Positions 25,257 through 33,789 of a DNA stretch of 64,000 bases are shown here, piece after piece (within the stretch, counting starts at the first letter, position 1; every line of letters starts with the position of its first letter). The notes below the pieces were generated by a model, which saw only the letters and a program-made list of their open reading frames with translations, searched no databases and had not been told where the DNA came from. This DNA is from Paenibacillus swuensis (lineage in GTDB: Bacteria > Bacillota > Bacilli > Paenibacillales > DY6). The stretch spans positions 4,135,501-4,199,500 of the forward strand of contig NZ_CP011388.1 of NCBI RefSeq assembly GCF_001644605.1, in the 5' to 3' direction. The position numbers and the translations under genes are program-made.

Positions 25257-25879
25257 TTCTTCCAACCTTTCCACCGGCCAGGCAGAGCGGGCAAGCGTTT
25301 AAACCATTTCTCCACACCCTCGGTAGTTACTGACAACACTCGTGCGCTCACGATCAACACCCACCATGCGTCATAAAATTCAGGCTTACCCATATATATG
25401 GTTTCATTACCGGGCAGCCCCCAACCGTGCGCGGAAGCGGCAAAAAGGAGGGCGAACGTAATAACAGTTACCTGCTCCCCGGGCTTGCGCACCGTGATGC
25501 CTACAATGCTCCCAAGGATCAAAATTTGTTCCCAACGCGGCATGTAAATCGTCAGCACAGGACTTACATCATCCAGCCGATTCATAAATAAATAGATCGA
25601 CCCTACCAATAAAGCGACCGAGAGACATTGAAGCACAAGAAGTTTGTCTTTCTGTCTGTACATAGGTCTGATCGATGCCAACAATAGAACAAGTGCGCCC
25701 CCGTTCAACTTCACACCCGGAGTAAGGGGGATCCAAAACCATGTGGCTGTAAACACAGCAATAAAAAAAAGAAGCACCGCCCTGTGGGATATTCCCGGGA
25801 GCAGCACCTCCTTCCATCCGCTTGCCAAAAGGATCAACGCGCTGCTGCTTAACAATAATGACAAGTAACCGGCATTCAT
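25253..25879 (-). CDS. YphA-like integral membrane protein, unknown function
   Basis: 208 residues with about six hydrophobic segments and short loops; the C-terminus is basic (WFKRLPALPGRWKGWKK). It has no catalytic motif that I recognise. The position upstream of the YIEGIA gene, with an ATGA overlap, equals that of yphA in B. subtilis. GAGGTG precedes the ATG at 25879. A weak sigma-E-like promoter lies upstream. Confidence 0.8.
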   Translation of the reverse strand: MNAGYLSLLLSSSALILLASGWKEVLLPGISHRAVLLFFIAVFTATWFWIPLTPGVKLNGGALVLLLASIRPMYRQKDKLLVLQCLSVALLVGSIYLFMNRLDDVSPVLTIYMPRWEQILILGSIVGITVRKPGEQVTVITFALLFAASAHGWGLPGNETIYMGKPEFYDAWWVLIVSARVLSVTTEGVEKWFKRLPALPGRWKGWKK

Positions 25880-25909
25880 TAGATCACCTCGTTACTTCAT
25901 ATTATTGCT

Positions 25910-25937
25910 AATGAATGCAGGAATTAACCAAATGAAC
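25910..25937 (-). promoter_or_regulatory. Weak sigma-E-like promoter before the yphA-like gene
   Basis: GTTCATTT (25930-25937), 12 bases, CATTCATT (25910-25917). It matches sigma-E loosely; the operon it would drive has sporulation-type genes. Confidence 0.35.
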
Positions 25938-25960
25938 GGGACAGACTCGTCGACCGAAAA

Positions 25961-25997
25961 ATAAAAAGAACGGCAGTCCAGATGGACTGCCGTTCTT
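25961..25997 (-). terminator. Terminator of the S1-like gene
   Basis: A 15-bp perfect stem AAGAACGGCAGTCCA with a 2-base centre, then TTTTTATT in the minus sense. Confidence 0.9.
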
Positions 25998-26009
25998 TAA
26001 AAAGTGCTA

Positions 26010-27311
26010 TTATTTCTTGAATTTATCCAACTTGTCCCCGAAACGCTCTGCAAGGGTAAAGCTTAGTCCTTCGTTGCTTAGAGAAACGTTAGGGTTATCA
26101 ATCTTGTCGACTTTAGGACCTCTGTCGAACTTATCTCTGGATCTAGCCGGTCTAGGCGCTTTATCTTCAGAAGCCGATTGTGCCGGAGCTTCTTCCGTCT
26201 CCTTGATGCTTAAAGAAATGCGCTTCTCGTCCAAGTTCTTGTCCAGAATCTTCACCTGAACTTCTTGACCTTCTTTAAGCACTTCTTGCGGTGTGCCGAT
26301 ATGCTTGTGGGAAATCTGTGAAATATGCACAAGACCTTCTACGCCAGGAGCTACTTCAACGAATGCTCCGAATCCTGCAAGACGCTTCACAGTACCTGTA
26401 ACGATATCGCCAATGTTGAAATCGTTCGCGGACGTTTCCCATGGTCCCGGCTGGGCAGCCTTGATGCTTAGGGAAATTTTGCCTGCGGAAGGATCAACTT
26501 TAAGTACTTTCACGTTGACTTTGTCGCCTTCTTTAACCACGTCGGAAGCCTTCTCCACATGGGTCCAGGAAAGCTCGGAAATATGAACAAGACCGTCTAC
26601 GCCGCCGATATCAACGAAAGCGCCGAATTGCGTCAGGCGTTGAATTGTACCTTCCAGCACTTGACCCACTTGAAGGTTCTCCATTGCTTGTTTCTTGTTC
26701 GTTTCGAATTCGCGATCCAGTACATCTTTCTGGGAAAGAATAACCTTCTTATTCTCGCGATCCAGCTCTTTCACAACGACACGCAATGTGCGTCCCTTGT
26801 AATCGCTGAAATCTTCGACGAAACGACGTTCAACCATGGAAGCCGGTACGAATGCACGTGTACCCAAGTCCACAACCAATCCGCCCTTAACAACGTCAGC
26901 TACAGTGACTTCAAGAACCTCTTGAGAATCGAGCTTCGCTTGCAAGTCTTCCCATGCGTTCTCGCTGTCTACAGCGCGCTTGGAAAGTATCAATTGTTCT
27001 TTGTTGTCGTTGATGCTGACAACTCTGCACTCTACTTCCTGACCGATTTCCACGTGGTCAGCAGCGTTATCGCCACCAAGGGAAGTCAGTTCTTTCACAG
27101 GGATAACACCGTCGTATTTGTAGCTTATATCAACATACGCCTGATTATCCTCGATTTTAACGATCGTCCCTTTAACGGTGTCACCCTTCTTCAGGGAAAC
27201 CATATCCGTCATTTGTTGCTCTGTCATTTCCGTAGCTTCCTCGGTTGTGTTTTCAACCGCTTGAGTTTCGGTTTCTGCCCCGGTTTCTGGCACTTTTGTT
27301 TCTTCTGTCAT
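26010..27311 (-). CDS. rpsA: Ribosomal protein S1 homolog (YpfD) with four S1 domains
   Basis: 433 residues. An acidic N-terminal tail of about 38 residues, then four S1 RNA-binding repeats starting near residues 42, 130, 215 and 300. The last two are the most typical (TQFGAFVDIGGVDGLVHISE and LAGFGAFVEVAPGVEGLVHI). The C-terminal 70 residues are charged and low-complexity. Bacillus homologs bind RNA but are not essential ribosomal components. A promoter with TTGTAG/TATAGT is upstream. It neighbours plsC and cmk as in other Bacillales. Confidence 0.95.
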   Translation of the reverse strand: MTEETKVPETGAETETQAVENTTEEATEMTEQQMTDMVSLKKGDTVKGTIVKIEDNQAYVDISYKYDGVIPVKELTSLGGDNAADHVEIGQEVECRVVSINDNKEQLILSKRAVDSENAWEDLQAKLDSQEVLEVTVADVVKGGLVVDLGTRAFVPASMVERRFVEDFSDYKGRTLRVVVKELDRENKKVILSQKDVLDREFETNKKQAMENLQVGQVLEGTIQRLTQFGAFVDIGGVDGLVHISELSWTHVEKASDVVKEGDKVNVKVLKVDPSAGKISLSIKAAQPGPWETSANDFNIGDIVTGTVKRLAGFGAFVEVAPGVEGLVHISQISHKHIGTPQEVLKEGQEVQVKILDKNLDEKRISLSIKETEEAPAQSASEDKAPRPARSRDKFDRGPKVDKIDNPNVSLSNEGLSFTLAERFGDKLDKFKK

Positions 27312-27370
27312 TTGTAAATTACCTCCTTCAATTCGCTACCCATAACATATATAAGGGCTTCATGTGTTTA

Positions 27371-27399
27371 ACTATAATGTATTTAACCCGCGCCTACAA
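27371..27399 (-). promoter_or_regulatory. Promoter of the S1-like gene
   Basis: TTGTAG (27394-27399), 17 bases, TATAGT (27371-27376), 60 bases before the start codon. Confidence 0.65.
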
Positions 27400-27476
27400 G
27401 GACGCAGAGGGTAAATCAGATCTAAAAGTAGTATCTTTCCAAGAATTGTTTTCCATACATCTGCATGCCAAAAGCT

Positions 27477-28052
27477 TTATTGGTGTTCCTTCACCATCTC
27501 ACGAATACGATTCATGATGGCGTCCGTTGCCTCTTCCAGCACCTCGGAGCCTCCGGACTTAAAGCTGGAGAGATCCATAGGTTCGCCATAGACGATCTTC
27601 ATCTTCTCGAAAAGTTTGTATCGACCTACGATTGCAACCGGTACAACTGCCGCTTCTGTTCGCAATGCGAACATTGCCGCACCCTTCTTCGCCGCCGAGC
27701 TGTCGGAATTGCGGGTCCCTTCAGGAAAGATCCCCATGACTTTGCCGTCCTTGAACAATTGAAACCCTGCGCGAATCGCATCTTTACTTACGCCGCCCCG
27801 TTTTACGGGAATAGCGCCGAGCTTGGGTATAGCCCAGCCGATTACGGGTTTGTTGAACAATTCCTCTTTGGCAAGATAATGAACCTTGCGCCGAAGCGCT
27901 GTGCCGACAAGAGGCGGATCCATGTTACTGATATGATTGGCGCACAGAATGACAGGTCCTTCCGCAGGCACATGGTGCTTACCTACGACTTCCAAACGGT
28001 AGAATAGTTTAAAAAGAAAGTAAAATATGTTCTTCAACACCGTATATAACAT
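27477..28052 (-). CDS. plsC: 1-acyl-sn-glycerol-3-phosphate acyltransferase
   Basis: 191 residues. Converts lysophosphatidic acid to phosphatidic acid at the membrane. It has an N-terminal hydrophobic helix (YTVLKNIFYFLFKLFYRL) and the acyltransferase motifs CANHISNMDPP (catalytic His and Asp) near residue 37 and GIFPEGTRNSD near residue 108. Its start directly follows the cmk stop with no gap, and GGTAAGGAGA precedes the ATG inside the end of cmk. Confidence 0.95.
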   Translation of the reverse strand: MLYTVLKNIFYFLFKLFYRLEVVGKHHVPAEGPVILCANHISNMDPPLVGTALRRKVHYLAKEELFNKPVIGWAIPKLGAIPVKRGGVSKDAIRAGFQLFKDGKVMGIFPEGTRNSDSSAAKKGAAMFALRTEAAVVPVAIVGRYKLFEKMKIVYGEPMDLSSFKSGGSEVLEEATDAIMNRIREMVKEHQ

Positions 28053-28751
28053 CTATACAATCTCCTTACCGAATCGCGCTTGGCACAAGTCAATAATATA
28101 CTCCACAACCTGGGGGATCGTCAAAGATGTACTGTCAATCAGCGTAGCGTCAACTGCTTGTTTCAACGGTGAAATTTCACGTTCCGCATCCATTCGGTCT
28201 CTGCGTTCGATATCTGCTTCCAGCTCATCCAATGTCATGGAATCCTCGTCCATCTCATTAAACCTGCGCTCCGCGCGTTTGCGAGCGCTGGCGGTGAGAA
28301 ACACCTTGACCTCGGCCTCAGGCAAGACGTGAGTTCCGATATCCCGTCCGTCCATCACCACGCCCTTGGCGGAAGCCAGCTGTTGTTGCTTCAGAACCAA
28401 CAATGAGCGAACCTCTTCAATCCGAGCAACCATCGAGACATGACGGTTTACTTCCAAGGTCCTGATATATTCCGTTACATCTTCACCGTTCACGGAAATT
28501 CTCTGGCCTTCCGGAGACAACTTGAGTTGCAATGAAAGTTTGTGTGCCAATGCGGCAATCGACGCCGGATTGTTCCCGTCGGTTAAGCCGGCTTCAATGA
28601 CTTTCAGCGTAACAGCTCGGTACATGGCGCCTGTATCTACATAAATATATCCCATCTTCTCGGCGACCAGTCGAGCAACGGTGCTCTTACCCGCTCCTGC
28701 CGGTCCATCAATGGCGATGTTAATTTTGGGAATTCCTTGTTGCGTTTCCAA
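28053..28751 (-). CDS. cmk: Cytidylate kinase
   Basis: Phosphorylates CMP and dCMP with ATP. It has 232 residues from a TTG at 28751, which has GGGAGG 10 bases upstream; the frame six codons longer begins inside that site. Motifs: INIAIDGPAGAGKSTVARLV (P-loop) near the start, YVDTGAMYRAVTL, VMDGRDIGTHVLPEAEVKVF and the RRDRMDAEREISPLKQA lid-type segment. It stands with plsC and the S1 homolog, the usual Bacillales arrangement. Confidence 0.96.
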   Translation of the reverse strand: METQQGIPKINIAIDGPAGAGKSTVARLVAEKMGYIYVDTGAMYRAVTLKVIEAGLTDGNNPASIAALAHKLSLQLKLSPEGQRISVNGEDVTEYIRTLEVNRHVSMVARIEEVRSLLVLKQQQLASAKGVVMDGRDIGTHVLPEAEVKVFLTASARKRAERRFNEMDEDSMTLDELEADIERRDRMDAEREISPLKQAVDATLIDSTSLTIPQVVEYIIDLCQARFGKEIV

Positions 28752-28859
28752 GCCTTCGTTTCCTCCCAATACTCACTTATGAATGAAGTAATCATGAAAA
28801 AAGCAGGCGCCGCCTGCAAGCGAAGAAAATTATACCACACCTGCGACCTGTTGCATAGT

Positions 28860-29087
28860 TTACGGCAACCGGATTTGTTCCGCAGTCCCAGGCAGGTACG
28901 GCTCTCCTTCCAATTGTTCCACTTCGGATAGCAACTTGCGAATGGATGGAACCTGCAATAATCCTTGAGACAGAATTAACAGCGTCAGAAAGAGGAAAAG
29001 CACTCGTTTAAGCCACTTCTCCACTTGAACTGAAAACTCAACAAACACGTGTTCATATGTACTTAATTGTTGCTTTCGGTGACCCAA
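28860..29087 (-). CDS. ypfB: Small membrane protein of the YpfB (DUF5359) type
   Basis: 75 residues with one hydrophobic segment (RVLFLFLTLLILSQGLLQ) in the middle and a short C-terminal outside part. The TTG at 29087 has AGGAGG 7 bases upstream; a TTG six codons earlier would overlap it. It lies between ypfA and cmk like ypfB of B. subtilis. Function unknown. Confidence 0.75.
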   Translation of the reverse strand: MGHRKQQLSTYEHVFVEFSVQVEKWLKRVLFLFLTLLILSQGLLQVPSIRKLLSEVEQLEGEPYLPGTAEQIRLP

Positions 29088-29147
29088 GAATATCCCTCCT
29101 GCCAATGATTGTCAGGTAGTATTCCCAGCTTCCGGATGTTCATTCAT

Positions 29148-29798
29148 TTATTTTTTGCGAAAATCAATCTGCCTTTCGAAGCAATAACGGATAATTCGCT
29201 GTCTGTCCATTTCAGCAATCTCTATAAACTTCAACATCACCAGTTGACGTCCTGTTTCAAGGGTCTTAATCCGGACCACTTCAGATATAAAATTAGCGTG
29301 TTCCGCCGTGTTGCTCTTATATGGCACAAGAAGCCAGCATTGAAGCCGATCTCCGAACTTAAGGGGCCATTGGGGATCACATATAAATGAAATGCCTCCG
29401 CCTCCCACATCATCCGTTAGTGCAACAAAACGAACCTGCTCGGATAAGCGCACCGCTATTTCAAGCTGAGCTGTAATTCGCAGGAATGTCCTGCGTTGAA
29501 TTTGGGTAATAGATTCCAATTCAGGCTTCTTAATGATGACCTGACGTATCGTATCTTCACGGAAACCCAGCACATAAGAATTAAAGTAATGCTTGATTCC
29601 GCCGTCAGTAATAAATACGATCGACAATTCATCCCCGACATAAAGCTTCTTCAACCGGCCTGTGCCCTCGTGGATCGGGACTTCAATGGAAATATGATGT
29701 TCTTGCAAATCTGAAACCCGAGTTTTATATTCCTGCCTGGCCTCGTCTTCATCCACAGAAGCGACCTGAATATGCAGAATTTGATTAATTTTGGGCAA
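29148..29798 (-). CDS. ypfA: PilZ-domain c-di-GMP receptor, YpfA type flagellar brake
   Basis: 216 residues with an N-terminal YcgR-like barrel and a C-terminal PilZ domain. The c-di-GMP motifs are QRRTFLR near residue 102 and TDDVGGGGISF near residue 128. In B. subtilis the homolog binds c-di-GMP and slows the flagellar motor. The frame is open back to 29885, but a sigma-A promoter at 29854-29881 puts transcription start inside that extension. I therefore place the start at a TTG (29798); a GTG one codon upstream is equally possible. Confidence 0.88.
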   Translation of the reverse strand: MPKINQILHIQVASVDEDEARQEYKTRVSDLQEHHISIEVPIHEGTGRLKKLYVGDELSIVFITDGGIKHYFNSYVLGFREDTIRQVIIKKPELESITQIQRRTFLRITAQLEIAVRLSEQVRFVALTDDVGGGGISFICDPQWPLKFGDRLQCWLLVPYKSNTAEHANFISEVVRIKTLETGRQLVMLKFIEIAEMDRQRIIRYCFERQIDFRKK

Positions 29799-29853
29799 CA
29801 CCCGATTCACCGCCTGGTTCTTAAGTCTCATTAGCATGGAAAGCACATTTTTG

Positions 29854-29881
29854 ATTATACCATGGACACCTGATTTCGTAA
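29854..29881 (-). promoter_or_regulatory. Promoter of ypfA
   Basis: TTACGA (29876-29881), 16 bases, perfect TATAAT (29854-29859). Confidence 0.5.
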
Positions 29882-29914
29882 GCAAAATATTCCTGCGGAA
29901 CTACATCATTCAAC

Positions 29915-29952
29915 GCAAAAAACAGGCACGAATAATAACTCGTACCTGCTTT
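29915..29952 (-). terminator. Terminator of ypeB
   Basis: Stem AGCAGGTACGA/TCGTGCCTGTT (one mismatch), loop of about 8 bases, then TTTTTT. Confidence 0.8.
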
Positions 29953-29961
29953 AACCATAAA

Positions 29962-31317
29962 CTATTCGGTTACATCGATATCCTTATCCGAAATTAAATC
30001 AACCTTCTCTTCGTTCCCGCTGTCGGCATTAATATAAATCCGATAAGTGTGTCCGTTAATCCGACCGGTAAATTCGTAAGTCAACACTTCCTGATCCAGT
30101 TCATTTTCAATTAAGGCCAGATCCGTGTTACTTACTTTAAAGTCACGGTTTAAAGCTTTACGGGCTTCACTTTCTGAAATGTTGGCTTTAGGGAGCTTCC
30201 GTTCCTTATGATTGTAAATGTAATCTGTTGCTTGCAATCCCATAATTTCACCATTATCCATAGCTGTCATAACAGACAGTTTCTCGGGGAAAAGGAGTAC
30301 TTTTCCTTGCTTACCGACAAACGTGAAATGGGCTACATTATCGTAAATATCGTAGGATACGGGCACCATTTCCTTATATTCGTGCTTCTTCAGAAAGGCT
30401 GCGGAAGCATCCACGGCTTGATCCATTGTCAGGTTCTTCTTATTAACTTCACGGGTGTTCATGAAATATACAAGATGTCCGCCTTTCTTGGTAAAATCCG
30501 CCTGAAGTCGATGGCCGCCTTGCGGATTCGTGGCTGAGACGCTGTAAGAGCTGTATTCCGTACCGTTACCGTTCTCCACAACCTTGAGTTCCGCATTGTT
30601 CGTTAACCCGAAGTATTTGCGTGCCTTGGCTTTAACCGCATCACCGCTGATCTGTTTACCGCCTAAAGCGCTTAAAGTGCGTTTATTATCAATTCCGGCA
30701 GCCGTAGGTCCCCAATTGATTTCATCATATTCGCTGACTTTCTTATCTACCGTTTTGAAGCCGTCGATAATCGTATTGTCATATGTAGTATCCTCTGTAG
30801 CCAGCGCAAGCTCGACGTCCATCCACCTTAAATTATCCTGTATGGTCTTCGTCTGTACCGTGCGCAGTTCCTTGGAAATATCCTCAGACCTTGCGTATAA
30901 GGTCTTCAGGGTTTTGTATTCACCCTCGGATAGCGGTTCTTTGGTAAGGTCCCTGACAGCCGTACGATATGAGAAATTAGCAATGTTCGCTAAAAACTCC
31001 TCTGTTTTATTAAAAGGTAATAAGCTTAGCGGCAATTGATTAATTTCACTTTGGGCTTGAGAGGTAATTCTCCAGGCATTGACTAAGCCCTTGCGCTGAA
31101 ACCCCTGAGAACTTGGATTGACGGCAAGCGTATTGCCAAGCTCGGTGTGGAGCTTATCTACATGGTAGGATAGATCGTGGAAGGCTCTCTGATACTGATT
31201 CTCGGCCTTAATTAAAATGGAGTTCTTCTCTTGATTTTCATTATAGCCCCATAGGACTGCCCCGATCAACAGAACGGCTAATACAGGAAACATAACAGCG
31301 CTCAATCTCTTATACAT
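29962..31317 (-). CDS. ypeB: Germination protein YpeB
   Basis: 451 residues. The N-terminus has one membrane segment (VMFPVLAVLLIGAVLWGY), followed by a long helical region to about residue 200 and three PepSY-like repeats in the C-terminal half. YpeB is made in the forespore and is needed to keep the cortex-lytic enzyme SleB stable. In B. subtilis sleB is the gene just upstream; here a 52-codon gene and prsW are there instead. GAAGGGAG precedes the ATG and a sigma-G-like promoter lies at 31349-31378. Confidence 0.95.
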   Translation of the reverse strand: MYKRLSAVMFPVLAVLLIGAVLWGYNENQEKNSILIKAENQYQRAFHDLSYHVDKLHTELGNTLAVNPSSQGFQRKGLVNAWRITSQAQSEINQLPLSLLPFNKTEEFLANIANFSYRTAVRDLTKEPLSEGEYKTLKTLYARSEDISKELRTVQTKTIQDNLRWMDVELALATEDTTYDNTIIDGFKTVDKKVSEYDEINWGPTAAGIDNKRTLSALGGKQISGDAVKAKARKYFGLTNNAELKVVENGNGTEYSSYSVSATNPQGGHRLQADFTKKGGHLVYFMNTREVNKKNLTMDQAVDASAAFLKKHEYKEMVPVSYDIYDNVAHFTFVGKQGKVLLFPEKLSVMTAMDNGEIMGLQATDYIYNHKERKLPKANISESEARKALNRDFKVSNTDLALIENELDQEVLTYEFTGRINGHTYRIYINADSGNEEKVDLISDKDIDVTE

Positions 31318-31348
31318 AACGTGCTCCCTTCTGAAACAAACTTAGGCG

Positions 31349-31378
31349 TAGTTTGCTTAGCAGAAAGGAGAATTATGC
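31349..31378 (-). promoter_or_regulatory. Sigma-G-like promoter of ypeB
   Basis: GCATA (31374-31378), 18 bases, CAAACTA (31349-31355): one mismatch from the forespore consensus GHATR-N18-CATNHTA, 31 bases before the ATG. Confidence 0.6.
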
Positions 31379-31393
31379 ACATGACCCTTGAAT

Positions 31394-31552
31394 TCAGAAC
31401 AATTCTTCCTCAATATCAAAGTCTCTGGCGTTGTTACACAAGCATTGCTTGAACCCCGTGTCAATCCGGCCTTTATCCCGTCGTCCGCGCAGCGTAAATT
31501 TCTCGCCGCATTGCTTACAACGAATCGTTACCTTCACTCGCTCATTTAACAT
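31394..31552 (-). CDS. 52-residue protein with a possible zinc site
   Basis: A short gene with GGAGG 5 bases before its ATG. The protein begins MLNERVKVTIRCKQCGEKFT. Cysteines occur as CKQC and, further on, as CLC (KQCLCNNARDFD), enough to bind one metal, probably zinc. The rest is basic with an acidic tail (DFDIEEELF). It lies between prsW and ypeB, the place of sleB in B. subtilis. I do not know the family, though similar small zinc-ribbon-like proteins occur in Bacillales. Confidence 0.75.
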   Translation of the reverse strand: MLNERVKVTIRCKQCGEKFTLRGRRDKGRIDTGFKQCLCNNARDFDIEEELF

Positions 31553-31608
31553 GGAAACCTCCGCCGGGCCGGATGGTATCTGATGTGCTCCTGCCCTCTA
31601 TAGCCATA

Positions 31609-32313
31609 TTATGAACGGATTTCTTCCAATTTAATCTCTTCTTCCCGCTTCAGCCAGCGAAACGGGGAGCGCGCGTTGGCCGTATTCACATTGCGCATAC
31701 TTCGAATCCATAGGATCAACATGAACGGAAAGATGAACCAAGCCCAATATTGCTCAGAGGAAAGGAGGATATAATCGAATAAACCGTGCCATATCACTGG
31801 CAATAGCAAAGAATAAGCTATAAATTTGTTGCGCTGTCCCGTAAATTTGGCTTTACCCAAGTAGTAGCCCATGACCACACCAAAGAGGGCATGGCCGGAT
31901 ACAGGCAGGAACGCACGATACAATAAGGCCGAAAATGAATTAGGTGAAAACCACGCGTACATAATATTCTCAACAGTCGCGAATCCCAGAGAAACCGCAA
32001 CCGCATAAACAATGCCGTCATAAGGTTCATCAAACACTTTATGGTTAAAGATGACCAGCATTAGGACCAGCCACTTCAATGATTCTTCCAAGCCTGCCGT
32101 TACCACGAAGGAATAAATAAACGGATGTCCGCCCGCGAGTGGTTCTATGCCATGTTGCAGTATAATTGCAGGAATCACGGTAAACACGCCTAACATGAAC
32201 ATAAGGACCACTTTAGGAAAGGGTTCCGCGTCATACCGGTCTTTCAAATAGAAATAGGCTAACAACGTTAATCCAGGTGCAATGGCAGCGCTCAGCAATG
32301 AAATTACGGCCAC
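31609..32313 (-). CDS. prsW: Intramembrane/site-1 protease PrsW
   Basis: 234 residues with about eight membrane segments. PrsW cuts anti-sigma factors such as RsiW in B. subtilis after envelope stress. The catalytic glutamate pair lies in TAGLEESLKWLVL near residue 75; further motifs are FATVENIMYAW and PVSGHALFGVVMGYYLG with the conserved histidine. I start at GTG (32313), which has GGGGGGAG upstream, not at the end of the long open frame at 32412. It neighbours ypeB as in B. subtilis. Confidence 0.93.
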   Translation of the reverse strand: MAVISLLSAAIAPGLTLLAYFYLKDRYDAEPFPKVVLMFMLGVFTVIPAIILQHGIEPLAGGHPFIYSFVVTAGLEESLKWLVLMLVIFNHKVFDEPYDGIVYAVAVSLGFATVENIMYAWFSPNSFSALLYRAFLPVSGHALFGVVMGYYLGKAKFTGQRNKFIAYSLLLPVIWHGLFDYILLSSEQYWAWFIFPFMLILWIRSMRNVNTANARSPFRWLKREEEIKLEEIRS

Positions 32314-32401
32314 TCGGCTCCCCCCTTTCCAAGTAAGTATAGCACAAATCTCATCAGCCGAACACGATAAATGAGGCCTCCGGTGCAGTGGAGAACACAA
32401 C

Positions 32402-32442
32402 AAAAAAAGCATTCAACAAAAACTTACGTTCTTGAGATGCTT
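32402..32442 (-). terminator. Terminator of mecA
   Basis: Outer stem AAAGCAT/ATGCTTT with an inner CAAGAAC/GTTTTTG stem, then a run of U. Confidence 0.7.
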
Positions 32443-32457
32443 TCTTCAATAAATCCA

Positions 32458-33066
32458 TTATGAGAAATGAGAGCTGAGTACCTGAACAGCGTCCTCCTTG
32501 ATGATGACTTTGCCGTATTCCTCAAGCACGGCGGCCGTAACTGAGGTCGCATCGCCAAATTCGGAAAGAACGGCAATGAGCGAGTTGTAAGCCTTATCTT
32601 CCATTTCGGAATTTTCGATATGAAGAATCCACTTTCCTTTGTAGGAAAACAGCGTTCCTTCGTTAACCCCTTGGGCATGTACCAGTTTAATGACTCTTAC
32701 GAGATGTTCGAAATCGTGAAACGCATAGGAAATCAAATCGCTTTGTTCCAATGTTACTTCCATTTCGTACATATCTTCGTCTTCATCTTCTTCATCTATT
32801 AAACTTCCATGTTTAGCGGAATCGACTTTGCCACGGGTAACGATAACGACCATCCCTTGGGCGGGCATGGAGAATACTTCAACAGCAAGAGGTCCGGTAG
32901 CGTCAAAACCGAGTTCGGAATACGCCTGATCCATCATCTCGCTAAACAGCTCATGAACCTTCGGAATCTCTCTCCACATGTCTTCTTTCTGTATGCCTCG
33001 CTCTATAAGATCGTCGAATGTCAGGAAAATCCTTATCTTGTCTTGGCTTAAGCGTTCTATCTTCAT
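32458..33066 (-). CDS. mecA: MecA/YpbH-family adaptor protein for ClpC
   Basis: 202 residues. MecA-family adaptors deliver substrates such as ComK to the ClpCP protease. The N-terminal substrate domain begins MKIERLSQDKIRIFLTFDDL and contains WREIPKVHELFSEMMDQAY; an acidic linker IDEEDEDEDMYEMEV follows; and the C-terminal ClpC-binding domain starts about residue 105 (FHDFEHLVRVIKLV). GGAGG is 8 bases upstream. MecA and its paralog YpbH cannot be told apart from this alone. Confidence 0.93.
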   Translation of the reverse strand: MKIERLSQDKIRIFLTFDDLIERGIQKEDMWREIPKVHELFSEMMDQAYSELGFDATGPLAVEVFSMPAQGMVVIVTRGKVDSAKHGSLIDEEDEDEDMYEMEVTLEQSDLISYAFHDFEHLVRVIKLVHAQGVNEGTLFSYKGKWILHIENSEMEDKAYNSLIAVLSEFGDATSVTAAVLEEYGKVIIKEDAVQVLSSHFS

Positions 33067-33089
33067 GAAAGGATCCTCCTTTGCAACAT

Positions 33090-33101
33090 CTGTTATAACA
33101 G
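33090..33101. repeat. Perfect 12-base palindrome upstream of mecA
   Basis: CTGTTATAACAG is its own reverse complement and contains a TATAAC box, 24 bases before the mecA start. It could be an operator over a -10 element or chance. Confidence 0.4.
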
Positions 33102-33248
33102 AGTATGAATAAAACCCTGATGTGTGATCATAAAACGGGTATTAATATCATGTTATCACTAAATTCAAGCGAATGCACTACTAAATAATAGTTATAAACC
33201 ATCTAATCTTCTAGTTGAATCACCTATTTTATCCAACTCGATAAACGC

Positions 33249-33277
33249 AAAAAAGAGAGCCCGGAGGCTCTCCTTTT
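33249..33277 (-). terminator. Terminator of the 33300-33611 gene
   Basis: Stem GAGAGCC/GGCTCTC with a 4-base loop, then TTTTTT. Confidence 0.85.
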
Positions 33278-33299
33278 CAAAAGCGGCAGATGAGGTTAA

Positions 33300-33611
33300 T
33301 TATGCTTGGTAACGGTCTTCTTCCATGATTTCGTCTACTTCTTTTTGCAGGTGCGGTTCATTGTTGACGATGGCTTCCACTCGATCCAATCCGCCCGCAT
33401 GGTTGTGCGAATTGTTTCCCGCACCCATACCCATGCCGAACTGTGAACTCATTGCCGCATCCATGACTTTATCCTTGGCATCATGCATTACATTGCCTAC
33501 GGAGTGGCCGAAAGAGTTGGCAGAAGAGTACACCACTTGTTTATTGTTCAGAAAGTATACGGTTGCCGCTGCGCCCACTGCTGCACCAATTAAAAATCCG
33601 CCTGATTTCAT
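33300..33611 (-). CDS. Small YtxH-like protein, unknown function
   Basis: 103 residues. A glycine/alanine-rich membrane segment at residues 3-21 (GGFLIGAAVGAAATVYFL) resembles the N-terminus of YtxH-type proteins. It is followed by a helical region (HDAKDKVMDAAMSSQFG), a glycine/asparagine/histidine-rich linker (MGAGNNSHNHAGG) and an acidic end. GGAGG lies 10 bases before the ATG. Single gene with its own terminator. A CATACATTA element upstream looks like a sigma-E/K -10 box but has no matching -35. Confidence 0.8.
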   Translation of the reverse strand: MKSGGFLIGAAVGAAATVYFLNNKQVVYSSANSFGHSVGNVMHDAKDKVMDAAMSSQFGMGMGAGNNSHNHAGGLDRVEAIVNNEPHLQKEVDEIMEEDRYQA

Positions 33612-33789
33612 CGCTGACCTACCTCCATTCGCTTTTGAAATTGGTGTTACCGTAATGTATGTTTCTCTAAAGTGGCCTTTTACATTCTAAATAAATTCAG
33701 GAAATTGCCGCCGTGCACCGTGTTTCCACATATGGTACAATGTATGCCGTATCATTATACATAAATACGAACAACAGGAGAACAATATA

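Noticed and set aside
26559-27317. 252-codon open frame on the plus strand opposite the S1-like gene
   Set aside because: Antisense shadow; no start signal, and the minus strand encodes a clear four-domain S1 protein.
33630-33700. Sigma-E or sigma-K promoter for the 33300-33611 gene
   Set aside because: CATACATTA fits a -10 element, but no -35 element stands at the right distance.
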